DNA from: Marsupella aquatica
Taxonomy: Eukaryota > Marchantiophyta
Length of the DNA: 64,000 nt
Assembly (NCBI GenBank): GCA_973895155.1
Contig: OZ316893.1
Span: 3,410,001-3,474,000, forward strand
Direction: 5' to 3'
The notes under the pieces: model-generated
The model's input: only the letters and a program-made list of their open reading frames with translations
Told to the model about the DNA's origin: nothing
Databases searched by the model: none
Shown: piece by piece, positions 44,585 through 55,639 of the stretch
How positions within the stretch are numbered: the first letter of the stretch is position 1
Layout of the letters: each line of letters starts with the position of its first letter
Program-made: the position numbers and the translations under genes

Positions 44585-44760
44585 GCGCTGACCTGAGCTA
44601 AGCTGAAGCCGTGTTGACCTGAGCTAAGCTGAAGCCGTGCTGACCTGAGCTAAGCTGAAGCCGTTCTTACCTGAGATAAGCTGAAGCCGTGCTTACCTAA
44701 GCTAAGCTGAAGCCGTGCTGACCTGAGCTAAGCTGAAGCCGTGCTCACATAAGCTAAGCC
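44585..44760. repeat. 26-bp minisatellite (about 6-7 units)
   Basis: The unit is close to 'tgacctgagctaagctgaag' plus 'ccgtgc', repeated head to tail about six times with single-base changes. It is embedded in a wider AGCTAACC-rich stretch from about 44420. It has no coding potential. Confidence 0.85.
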
Positions 44761-47108
44761 GTGGTCGAGCTTGGGTTAACCCGAAACTGAAGCCGAATCC
44801 GCTAATTCCGGCCACAAGTTAACCCGTCACACTAATCAGGCCGTATCTTTCTTAATACACCTCTGTTTCTCGAGTGTTTTATATCGATTTTACTCGCCTT
44901 GACCAGATCTTTCCAATGCTCTTTACAGATCCGGATTTGGTGACATATTGAAAGAGATATGGTCACCGACCACCTGCGACATAGCTTTTATTTCCCTACT
45001 CTTAACGCCATGATTGCCCTTATTCTTGCCATCTTGCTAATTGTTATGTAATATCAATAGCTACTCCTTGCATACAGCAACCTACTTAATCAGATTACAA
45101 AATAAGGACCATGTCATTGGCGTCACAATCCAATTTGAGAATTATAAGACCTATAGTGGGTTTTTAATCATTCCTAGAATATTCTGTAAATATAGTAAAC
45201 ATTTACTTTCTTTTCTTAAGTTTTAGGGTGTTATTACTTGAAAACTTTGCGTGTAATATGGAACTTCATGATATGGGACTGCATGATATGGGGTGAGGCC
45301 CCCAGCCTATGATACCAGTATTGCAAGTCAAACTCAAACTTATAAAGAAAAGCCACAAACAATATGGGCTTCACTTGGTGCATCAATTTGTCTATGTTTA
45401 CATTTATGAAGTAGAAAATGATACTTTTACTACTAGTTGCATTGAATATTTGAATGGTTGTTCTTGCATGGAGAAAGCAAACAATGATATTTGTAGTGCT
45501 AGCCGAATATATTATAGATGTTCTCTAGCAAGGAAACTTAATACTATATATATTATAGATGTTCTCTAGTGAGGAAACTTAACACAAATGAATACAAGTA
45601 TCATTACTGACATTAGAGACATCATGGTGTTTTTATACAATATCAATATTTGCATTATAAACATGGTGTCGGACCAAAAGTACCCAAAATTTAGCTATAA
45701 AGAGTGCAAGTGCAATACTGACAGACTGTATTGTTGTTAACATTGCAAATGTTGACATTCAGTAAGTATTGTCCCGACTTGAACTGGAATAGAGATGAGG
45801 ATCACAGAGTGTCGACCCTCCATGATGGCAGCTCACCAAAGCTTCTTCAAGTAATTGAAGATTTGGAGCTGGCCGTTTCACCATAGCCCTCAACCCTTGA
45901 TGACAGCAGTTGACATCTTCACAGGCAGCCTCCCTAATCCATTGACTTTGTTCACATGCCCATTCACATGCGGCCCCTACTCTAGCGATTCTCTTCACAT
46001 GCGGCCTATTTTCAAATACGGCACACTACTCCAAGCACTTCTCCAACCCCATCCCCATTTTTCACCCCCACCCCTAATTAGATTATCGCTCCCTAAGTCC
46101 TTGATAACTCATGATTATCTCAAAATTGATAGCTAAGAGATCAGAGCGTGGGCATCAAACAAGGAGTACCCAAAACCAAAGGATGAATGCAAATTCTATA
46201 CATGTATAGCTATTTGTATTGCAATGTATTGAGCCATTTTTACAGAAAGTTTAAACTAAGAATATATTTAGCTTAGTGGATGCAAATTGAAATATATGAA
46301 TGTTTGGGCTCATTTTGAAGCTAGAAATGAGCCTCATCTAATGCTTTTGTTATACTCTCAATACGAGCTTCACATGAAAATTTATTATTTGGATACAGAT
46401 ATTTCTCTCCAAGCAAGTAAATATTTCTCTTCAAACAAGTAAATAAGAGATCTCTGGAGAGATACCAGCCCTCACATCAATTAAACAAGGAGTTTCATAT
46501 ATTGCATTGGGAGAGTGGAGAGTCTAGAGTCTAGACTGTAACTCCCAATATAAACAAAACTCATTATGAGGTTCAATAAGGTCAAAACTTTAAATGAGGA
46601 TGGACAAAAGTGACATTAACTCTAAAAAGGGCAAAACTGAAATGAGGATTTACAAAAAAAAACCAAGGATGGGGCAAAGACTAATCAAAATAGCATATCG
46701 GGTAGCATATAAATTTTATTGTGCAAGGTTTTTTTGCATATCTATTTACGCTCAGGAACGGGTCATGGGGATAGTGTATAATTATAGGTGTTGAATGGTA
46801 TCCAACACAATCCACATGACCTATTTTAACTGGTTCTCTAGACACCAAAAAGTCTATATGTGCAAATAATCATGCTTTTCATTTTCTGCTTTCTGGATAA
46901 TTGTGTTCAAAATCATGGTTGGAAGGAAAATAGTAATATGTGTATGTAGCCCGTGTGCATTGAACAAATGATTTTGCCATTTTGGTAGACAAGACATGTA
47001 TTGTTGTTTGCATTTAATTATCATTGGGGGATTGTTAAACAAATGACTACTACTCAAAGACAACATTCACATGTGCAATATGATTTAACAAACACACAAT
47101 CAAGTAAT
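44761..47108. other. AT-rich intergenic DNA
   Basis: No gene is supported. A short tandem duplication at about 45506-45583 repeats 'tattatagatgttctctag'. Short open frames resemble nothing I recognise. Confidence 0.35.
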
Positions 47109-47345
47109 TGTTGAGGAAAGCCAACATTCACAACGGCAAGCCCATGATCCATCTAACACACAAGTAGTCAACAGATAGAGATACGTGGTTCACCCTGTGT
47201 GAGGCTACGTCCACAGAACATATGAGAGCCCCGGGGTCCTCACTTGTGGGCCATACCAAGTCCTTATACTTAGACCAAGCTCTCCTTATCTCACAAATGG
47301 GTCCATTACATAATGATGAGCCTAACTTCCATTCCCAAAACAAGT
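47109..47345 (-). repeat. Second copia-type LTR remnant
   Basis: It begins TGTTGAGG and shares 'agatacgtggttcacc' and 'ggctacgtccaca' with the copia LTR at 59286. Its right end is undefined. It is probably a solo LTR in minus orientation. Confidence 0.45.
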
Positions 47346-48393
47346 CACTCTAACTATGAATATAGTAGTAGCACATCCAACCTTAATTGAGTACCTAAGA
47401 ATAAATGCATAACAGTGATTTTATATTTTCCATTGCAAACCCGACACATGTATTGTGGTTTGATTTCAAATGACAATTTTGAGAATTTTGTTTGGAGGGC
47501 GATTGCACCATTTTGGTTCCTATGCAGTAACGCATTGTAGCTTGCATTAGGACGAGTGACTACAATGTATTGAATTTTATTACCTCTTGGTTAAGATCAG
47601 ATACACTGTATGAAAGCGGAAGTTTTGAGCAAGGCATATAAAGTAGCTTTTGACATTAACAATAATTAAAAAGCATTGTGAAACTAGAGAGAGAAACTAG
47701 AGGTCTAGCTATTTTTAAAGGCAATTTCGTGGGGATTGAATGCAAAGGGCAATTATATGTGTATTGTGGTTTGCATTTCTTTTGGTATTTTGTCCATGAA
47801 GGAAAAAACCCTTCATTTCTCTCAATTTAATGGAAATCATTGTTTTCCTTGTTTGTGTGTGGATTGAATGTTGTCAATGCCACTCGGTCAACGACAAGAT
47901 GAAATGGGAAAGTTGAAATTTGAAATTTGGCATCATGTGGGTATTTCTCATAACCCAAACACAATCCCATTTTCTACAAAAATGAAAATTCTGGCTTATC
48001 AAGATTTTGGGAGAGCCATTTATTCAATTTTGCAAAAATCATCCAAAATAGAAACGCTATTCTCCATATGCAGAAATACTTCTTTGTTCTAAATTTGGAT
48101 TTTGGGTTCCTTGCCAAATCCAATGGTTGTGGTCTCAAAACTCGCAGTACGTGCTTGTCCAAAATTGGCAACCAGGTTTGGATTTGGGATTCATTGTAAG
48201 TTGGCTGTAGGACTCTAACATTAGGTTTGGTAGCATACTAGAAGGAAGTTAATCTCAAGGGCATAGGGAAGCTCTAGGAGATGTTCTTTAACAGTCCATG
48301 CCTATCTTAAGCAATAGGGAAAAACTCTTTGATCAATTTTCTAAAAAAGGCCAAACAAGTACAAAGCAAGGACGTTAGAGATAACAACGCTAG
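47346..48393. other. Intergenic DNA left of RLE element 2
   Basis: AT-rich sequence with no supported gene and no clear repeat. It ends at the hairpin-bearing 5' junction of RLE element 2. Confidence 0.35.
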
Positions 48394-48426
48394 ACTCCCA
48401 AATCCATGAGTTTCGGATTTGGGAGT
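48394..48426. other. 12-bp inverted repeat at the 5' junction of RLE element 2
   Basis: ACTCCCAAATCC at 48394-48405 is the exact reverse complement of 48415-48426, with a 9-nt loop. The right arm belongs to the element's first monomer (GGATTTGGGAGT, variant of the element's GGATCTGGGTGT), whereas the left arm lies outside it. Such a structure can arise when the 5' junction is completed by copying the nascent strand back on itself. Confidence 0.7.
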
Positions 48427-49010
48427 TCTTGACGGCTTTGGAAAGATCTTGGCGAGGCGGTGAAGATCGATACGACTTGCACCCCAAACGGTTACCGTAT
48501 GAGCGAGTTACATCGAATTTAAGTTTCCCCGTTTTTTCACTTTTTCGCACGTTTGGCGATTTGGGCGATTTCGCGACTCAATTTGGGTCGTAACTTTCTC
48601 CAGGAGTTTCAGATCTGGGAGGGCTTGACGGCTTTGGAAAGATCTTGGCGAGGCGGTGAAGATTGATATGACTTGCGCCCCAAATGGTCACCCTATGACC
48701 GAGTTACATTGGATTTAGGTTTCGTCGTTTTTTCACTTTTTCTGCGCGTTTGACAATTTTGGCGATTTCACGACTCAATTTGGGTCGCAACTTTCTCCAG
48801 GAGTTTCGGATCTGGGTGTTCTTGACGGCTTTGGAAAGCTCTTGGCGAGGTGGTGAAGATCAATATGAATTGTGCCCCAAACGGTCACCAATTGAGTGAG
48901 TTACATCAGATTTAGGTTTCGCCATTTTTTCACATTGGCTGCGCATTTGGCGATCTTGGCGTCTTCACGACTCGATTTGGGTCAACGTATGAGCGAGTCA
49001 CATCGGCTTT
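48412..49010 (+). promoter_or_regulatory. Tandem 5' UTR monomers (about 196 bp x 3) of RLE element 2
   Basis: 'gacggctttggaaag' recurs at 48431, 48627 and 48824, each followed by 'cttggcgagg' and, later, by 'tttttcac' and 'ctttctccaggagttt'. A partial unit follows to about 49010. The first unit is truncated at its left end. Tandem 5' monomers suggest an internal promoter whose copy number varies between elements (about one and a half in copy 1). Confidence 0.8.
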
Positions 49011-49307
49011 AGGCCATCGCTTTCTCCTCCAATTGGTTGTCGCCTTCGGGAGCTGTAGCCGCACGCTCAATCCAGAGGACGGATCTTCACTCGCGTCGAC
49101 TCCCCAACGGACAGCTCGATGGGCGCTTCAGCTTTGTTCCTTACTGTTCCTGCACCTGCTCAACGGTTTCCTAGGCTAGCGGTGGCGCCCTTTCTCGGCC
49201 TGATGCGGTGGGCTCTCTCCATCGCCTCCCCTTTCTTTTCACCTGCCTCGGTTGGGCCTTTTGTTGCTTCTTGATGCGTTTTTGCTTTTATTGGATTGCG
49301 GCCTGTC

Positions 49308-52300
49308 ATGTATGCGTTGAGAGTGTTGGCGCGGGGCAAGCGCCCAGTCCCACCCACACTTCTCCCCCGTCCTCCTCTCCCCCTCGTGGCCGTCTTCGTG
49401 TTTGCTCTTCTTCACTGGATCTCTCTCATCTTCGTGATGACCTCATGCCCGATGCTCTGCCAGTCCCCCCCGGTCTATTGCCCACCCCATCGTCGCCCTG
49501 GCTCCTCTCCCCACCCCATTCCCTCTCCACCCATTCATCATCCTCCTCCGGCCTCCTCGTTCACATCTATTCCACCCCCACCTCCTGTCCAGTCTTTCCT
49601 TGCTCCCTCCCCGGACGAGCGTCCCCTGCATACTTGTCCTGACTGTGGATGGGTTGGCATCTCCCTCCCTCATCATCGCGGGCGGGGTCGGTGCCATCAT
49701 CGCCAGCAAGCACAATCCCAGCCTCAGCCCCCTATTGACCCGGTTAGCTCTGCCCCACCCTCCTTGGAGGCTCCCGAGCAGGCATGGAGTTGGGTTCGCA
49801 CTCTAGACCCCCTTTCAGCCTACCATCCAGGGTACATTAGACCTCGCCTTTATAACCACATTCCTCTGGCGCTGCGCCCTTTAGTTCGGTCCTCCTTGTT
49901 GCAACTCATGCAGCTTATCTTGGCGCATCCTATGGAGGTCTCCTACTGGTCTTTATTGATGCTTTTTCCACAGTGGTCTCTTACCCTCCCTAGTCATGGT
50001 GGTCGTGTGGGTCACCGTGAGACTGCCTCTCGTATCCATCGTTTTTTGCGGGGAGATTGGGAGCAGCTTCAGGAAGAGTACTTTCTTCGCGCCCGATCTT
50101 TTACCGCCCGTGCTTTGATTAACCCAGCCCGCCACTCTCATCCCCCTAGGCATAGACGTCTTCGTCGCTCTTGTCATTTAGCCCAGGCTGGTGAATATCG
50201 TCGGGCTGTCCAGGCCCTTTCTCCCACCACACTAGCCCCCCCTGGCGAGGTCACCTCGTCGGCCCTTCAGGATCTCTATCCGCAGCCCCATGATCAACTC
50301 CCTTTGCTCGTAGAGGATTTTGAGCCTGAGGAGGATCTTCAGTTTAGTAGGGACCACTTCACCTATGCCTTCCTCCATGCCCCGCGTTGCGCTGCTGGTG
50401 GCCCCTCCGGCTATGTCTTTGAGCATTTTTGGGATTTATTCCCCCCTGAGGATCCTCAGTTTGGTTTTCCAGTTTTCTTCTCCTTTTGCCAGTGTATTGC
50501 AGCCGGTCGTTTGCCTCCTCCCGTCTCTCGGCTCTTGAGTGCTTCTCATTTATTGGCCATGGCTAAGTCTTCACCGGGTGTTCGGCCAATTGCTATTGGG
50601 GAGGTTTTTCTTTGGCTTGTGTCTTGCACACTTTCCTCGCAGTTTTGCTCTGCACTATCGGATCATCTCTCTCCACATCAGTTTGCAGTTGGCGTTCCTG
50701 GCGGTTGTGAGACAATTATTGCGGGTATTCGAGCTACCTTGGACCTCCACCCTGATTGGGTTGTCCTCTAGGTTGATGTCTCTAACGCTTTTAATATGGT
50801 TTCTCGGATAGCCATTTGTCGTGCTTTGAGGGCGGTGGATCCAGACATCCAGTCCCTGATCCCCTTTGTCCGTTGTTTTTATGGACTCGAGGCCCCACTC
50901 TTCTATAGTCATCACTCCTCTATAGGTGTGTATACCACTCTTTCCTCTGTAGAAGGTACTCGTCAGGGTGACCCTTTGGGTGGGCCTATTTTTGCCATTG
51001 CCCATTTTACAGCTTTACGGGAAGCCGCCATGGCCCACCCCTAGTGTATCTTCCCCTCCCTTTCAGATGACACCCACATCATTGGTCCTCCTGCCGCGGT
51101 TACTTCTGCCCTCGCCACTCTTTCCACCCATTTGATGGGCCTCAGTTTACGAGTTCAGCCTGCGAAGAGTCGTGCATGGAGTCCAGCTGGGTTACCCTCT
51201 GATCTTGCACTTCCCCCAGGGTTCTTACGTCCAGCCGATGGTCTTTGGGTCCTTGGCTCCCCAGTCGGTACCGCCTCCTTTTGCTCCTCTTTCATCGCTG
51301 ACTCTCTACAGGCTGCCTTAGCCTCTACTCCTATGCTCCCCAAGTTAGCAGATTCTCAGGCAGCATTTGGGATGTTGTTGAGGTGCATCCACCCTCGTGC
51401 GTCTTATCTGGCTAGGACGCATCCCCCTATCGAGGATCTTTGTCTCCACCTTTGAGCATTTGATGTCTCCATTTGTCAGACCCTGGCCTCTCTTTTGGGG
51501 CCGGGTACGTTGCTCTCATCTCCGTGGCTTCATCGACAATTCAGTCTTCCTATTTTGCAGGGTGGTTTTGGGCTTACTTCCATTGAGAGCCTTGCACCTT
51601 TGGCCTTTTTGGGTGCGTGGGCGGCCGCCTTCTCATTGTTGGCCGATCGCCCTTTTTTACTTTCATCTCTCATGGAGGTAGAGGAGGGTTCCCTCCCGTT
51701 TCAGGTTCATTTGCGCGCAGCGCGGTCCTCATTACCAGATCCCGTTCGCGCCGCGTTACCTTCTTTTCAGGAGTTTTTATCCTTGGATCCCGTTTGTCTT
51801 CAGGCAGACCTTGCTGGGCGTATGCACGCTTTCACCCTTTCCAGCATCCTCTCCGAGGCACCTGACACGGACCGAGCTCGGATTCTTTCTTCCAGAGGGA
51901 AGGGCGCAGGTGGATGGCTTCAGGCCAATCCAGTCATTCCTCATTTGTGGATGTCTTCAACGGAGTTCTCCACAACCATGCATCTTTGTATGGGGCTGCC
52001 CCACCCACTTCTTGCAGGTTTACCCCCTTCTTGCACTTGTGGGAAGCCTTGTGATGCCACAGGTGTCCATCTTCTTCGGTGCAGTTTGGGAGGTGAAACC
52101 ATTATTGTTCACGACGCTGTGCGAGATGCGACTGCTCAGGTTCTCTCTGGCTCTTTGGTATGCGTGCGGCAGGAGGTGGTACTCGAGTTACCTGGTCCTC
52201 CATCACAGCGGTTACGGGTGGATCTTACCATGGTCCGTGAGGGTCAACGTACATTGACAGATATAGTGGTGGCAAACCCATTGCGCCAAGACATCATTAG

Positions 52301-52684
52301 GACAACGGCAACTACAGCAGGGGCAGCAGTGTCACGTGCGGCAACAACGAAGGAGGCCAAATATGTTGCACGAGCTTCATCCGACAGCTTCCTCCCCCTT
52401 GCTCTGGAGCTATTTCGGCGTCTTCATCCTCAGTTTGATGGGCTTCTTCGGCAAGCTGCCTGGGATGTTCATGGCCGCATGGGTCCCACCGGACCCCCGC
52501 TTTCTATTTTGACCACGCACTTTCGCCAACGCATTTCAGTCACCTTGCAGCGTGCTCAAGCTCGGGCCATCTATCGTCGATCTCTTACAGTGGGTGCTAG
52601 TGTGCCTCCGCAGCGGCTAGCTCCCTAGAGGATGTTCCAATCCCACTTGCCGATCTAGTTTTGACCCTTGATGTGGACCAGTAG
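49308..52684 (+). pseudogene. RLE retrotransposon polyprotein, copy 2, multiple breaks
   Basis: It aligns along its length with the copy 1 ORF. A 1-bp loss near 49350 is compensated about 120 bp later. Stops are TAG 50769-50771 and TAG 51042-51044 (CAG in copy 1) and TGA 51453-51455 (CGA in copy 1). A 1-bp deletion near 52625 shifts the last about 18 codons. Zinc finger CPDC, RT (LSDD conserved) and the RLE region are all recognisable. The glutamine codon lost in copy 1 (34384) is intact here (51558-51560, CAG). It cannot make a full-length protein. Confidence 0.88.
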
Positions 52685-52927
52685 CTTTTTGCCACATTCG
52701 CTAGGAATGATGAGGACCTCGGTCCGCTTGGGTTAGTTTTAGTCTCTCTTTCTTGGTTTTTAGGGGTTCCCTATTGCTCATTTCTTACTTTTAGTTCCTC
52801 TTTCTTGGTGTTTAGTGGTTCCCTTTTGCTCACTTCTTTTTCGATTGGTTTTGTCCACTTGGGCCCTCTTTTGTTTGTTCATTTGTACTCTGTTTGGTCC
52901 CTTTGTATATAAAAAGTGTGTATATTT

Positions 52928-53689
52928 GGACTCAAAGGAAATGAGCAAACGCCAAACCCCTAAATCTAGAAACCATAAAGGATAAGACCTACGATTGCAA
53001 TAGGGTACTGATCTACTGGGCCTCATCTACAGTGAAAAGTCTGCAGATGGGACTTGAATCTACTCTTAAGGACAAGCCAATGAATGGTGAGGATGCACTA
53101 GTGTTCCCCGTGTTAGTGATGAATGATAGATAGCTTTGGCTTATCTCAAGGAGGATCTGAGCATGCAATAAGGTCACTGAAATAGACAAAAGTTTTGTCA
53201 AAATGGATGATAGGTGATGGATGCAATAGAGTAGAAAAATATGACAAAGCCCGAAACACAAGACATATAAAAATCTTTCTAATAGCATTGGGGTGATTTG
53301 GGTGAAGGCCTAGTGAATTTGAACTGTGCAACACCTTACTATAATAATGATAAGAGTGTTGCAGGAAGTACAATATTTATTTAATTTATGAAAATTCAAT
53401 ACAAGTTTATTCCAGGAAAACAAACCTGTCCGCAGGTACTACAATATTGTTTAATGTGATAATGATAACAATTTAGTTTAAATAGTTTAATAAACATAAT
53501 AAGTTAGATGATGTAGGGCAAATGTGCTAATTTAATTAAACAAATTTAAATTCATCTTAGGCATGCATGGATGACAAGGAGTGGTGAGGCATCCTTGATG
53601 GTGTGTCTCCCCTTTGGCACCTCAGTCCTCCCCTTGGGCCTCAATAGTTTCCCTCAATCACAAGCTCTACCCTAACTAGCAAACTATTA
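52928..53689. other. Intergenic DNA right of RLE element 2
   Basis: AT-rich and without a supported gene. The sequence directly after the element (GGACTCAAAGG) has no match at the corresponding flank of copy 1. Confidence 0.35.
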
Positions 53690-55020
53690 TATCAAATATT
53701 TATAATACAAGGTTGCACCAAAAAATACAATAGTCGTCATTCAAATTTGACCTGTTGTTTTTTCGGGGGGCCCACTCTAAACGGAGTCTCATAACATGCT
53801 CGGCGTTTTTAGCTCTTAAACAACCTCAAAAATGAGAAAAAAACAAGTTTTTTTGAACTATTTTTCTACCCCAATATTTTTGGAATATTCCCAAAAGATT
53901 TCCAAAATTCAATTCTAGAACACTATCTTTGCTTATAGTTTTCAAAATTGGATTTTGAAAAACCCTATTGCTATTTTAGAGGAATTAAAAATATTTTTCT
54001 CAACCCAATAAACAAACCCTATACTTACTCTCGCGTGATGGGTAGAAAGGAAATAAATGAGGACCCCAGGGTTGTTTTGACTGAAAAAATAAGCCAAAAG
54101 TGAATTGTTTTTGGTGTGGAAGGTTTACCACGCAAGAAGAAAAAGCAAGGACCAATCATGACCCTTCATGAAAAATTATTAGTTTTACACCATCAGATCT
54201 ATCCATAGACTCAATCTAAAATAAATGTCTACCCCCCTTTAGCCTCCAGTCACCTGCCTGATATAAAAATTTTAATGAAATTATTTTACATTTTATCTTT
54301 TAAATTTAAACAATTGAAAGAAAACTTTGAAAATCTTGTAAACTATTGAATACAAATGACATATAGAAACTCTTTATTTCTCTAAAAACAAAAAAACCAT
54401 ATTTGTTCCTATCGCTTGGTTGTGTTTGAACTATGGTTTGGATTCTATGATGTGGTTCACTATCTTGCATGTCCAATTTCTATGTGCAACACACAAGTTA
54501 TTGAACACGACCACAACAACTACATGGTCACGATCATACATAACATGTCTCAACAATTACATTACAAATTTTATGTGTTTTTGCTTACTCTTGACATATT
54601 TTCTATTTTCTTGTTTTGTCGTTTTTTTCTAATCTTTGCGTTTATACATCTTTACATCTCCTTAACATCTTTACATTGCCTTGACATCTTTATCTCACCA
54701 TTATATATTTTTTGTCACCCTTGACATATTTTCTCTCTTGTACATCTTTTCTCTTCTCAAGATCTATTTTTCACGTGGCTTGACATGTTTTCCTGACCTT
54801 AGTTGACATTTTTATTTCACCCTTGACATACCTTCTCTTCTTGATAATCATTTGTTTTCTCACCTCACCATATTGTTTCTCCTCGACATTTTTCTCTCAC
54901 ATCTACGTCTTTTCCTCACCTCAACATCTTTTTTCATCTGAGCATGTTTTCTTCACATTGACATCTTCCCTCACTTCAACATTTTTTGTGCAACAATAGG
55001 CATTAGGCTAGTACACTATC
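53690..55020 (-). mobile_element. Helitron-like repeat, copy C, inverted
   Basis: On the minus strand it starts near 55013 with 'ctagcctaatgcctattgtt' plus 'gcacaaaaaatgttg', corresponding to the start phrase of copies A and B. It continues with GATGT-type repeats (plus-strand 'ttgacatctttatctcacc' phrases, 54600-54985) and ends near 53740 with 'atttgaatgacgactattg' and 'gtattataa', the 3' phrase of the other copies. Its tail carries CTAGTTAGGG on the minus strand (about 53670-53679), matching the second tail of copy B. Confidence 0.5.
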
Positions 55021-55049
55021 AGAATAATTTTACGAAAAACGTACTCTAC

Positions 55050-55460
55050 TAGCTAATTAAGAGTCTTCTGGTAAAAAAACCCCTCTAAAATGTAAGTTTA
55101 GCTATAGTGGCCTTTGCCAACAAAGAGATATTATGGAAAGCTTTACTTAGAGTACTCTGGTAAAGAAAATCTTTAAAAAGTAAATTTAGTCATACTGGCC
55201 TTTGCTAATAAATAGAAATTATTGGAAAGCTTTACTAAGAGTTCTCTGGCTAAATACAATCTTTATTTAAGTGTAAAAATTGAGTCATAATGGCCTTTGC
55301 CAAGAATGAAATTATGGAAAGATTTACTAAGAGTTCTTTGATGAAAAAAATTTCTTTAAAATGTAAATTCAGCCATACTGGCCGTTCATTGCCAATAAAC
55401 AAAAACTGTTGGAAAGCTTTACTGGGAGTCCTCTTGTGAAAAAAATTCTTAAACATATAA
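55050..55460. repeat. Diverged tandem repeat of about 90 bp, 4-5 units
   Basis: Units start near 55058, 55148, 55237, 55329 and 55423 with 'aagagttctctggt'-type phrases, each followed by 'aaatgtaaatt' and 'tactggcctttgcc' variants and 'attatggaaagctttac'. Divergence between units is considerable, so the array is old. No coding function is seen. Confidence 0.8.
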
Positions 55461-55639
55461 ATTGTGTTTATTGGCAAGGAATTGCATCTACCCTTGCCAA
55501 TACACGCATAGCTTGTGAGAATGCATGGATAGTAGGTCTCCCCTAAATTGTAAATACTCCTTTAGCTCAAAACCCTTCTACGGGGGGAGGCTAATTACAA
55601 GGCAGTGGATATACACCATGAAGGGCCGTCAAGAGCGGA

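Larger units (their letters stand above)
48412..52927 (+). mobile_element. RLE-class (R2-like) non-LTR retrotransposon, copy 2, defective
   Basis: It is the same family as 31556-35776, with very high identity through ORF and 3' UTR and an identical 3' end (GTGTATATTT). It has a longer 5' UTR with three tandem monomers. The ORF is broken by two TAG, one TGA and a 1-bp deletion near its end. The differing 3' flanks show two independent insertions. Confidence 0.88.
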
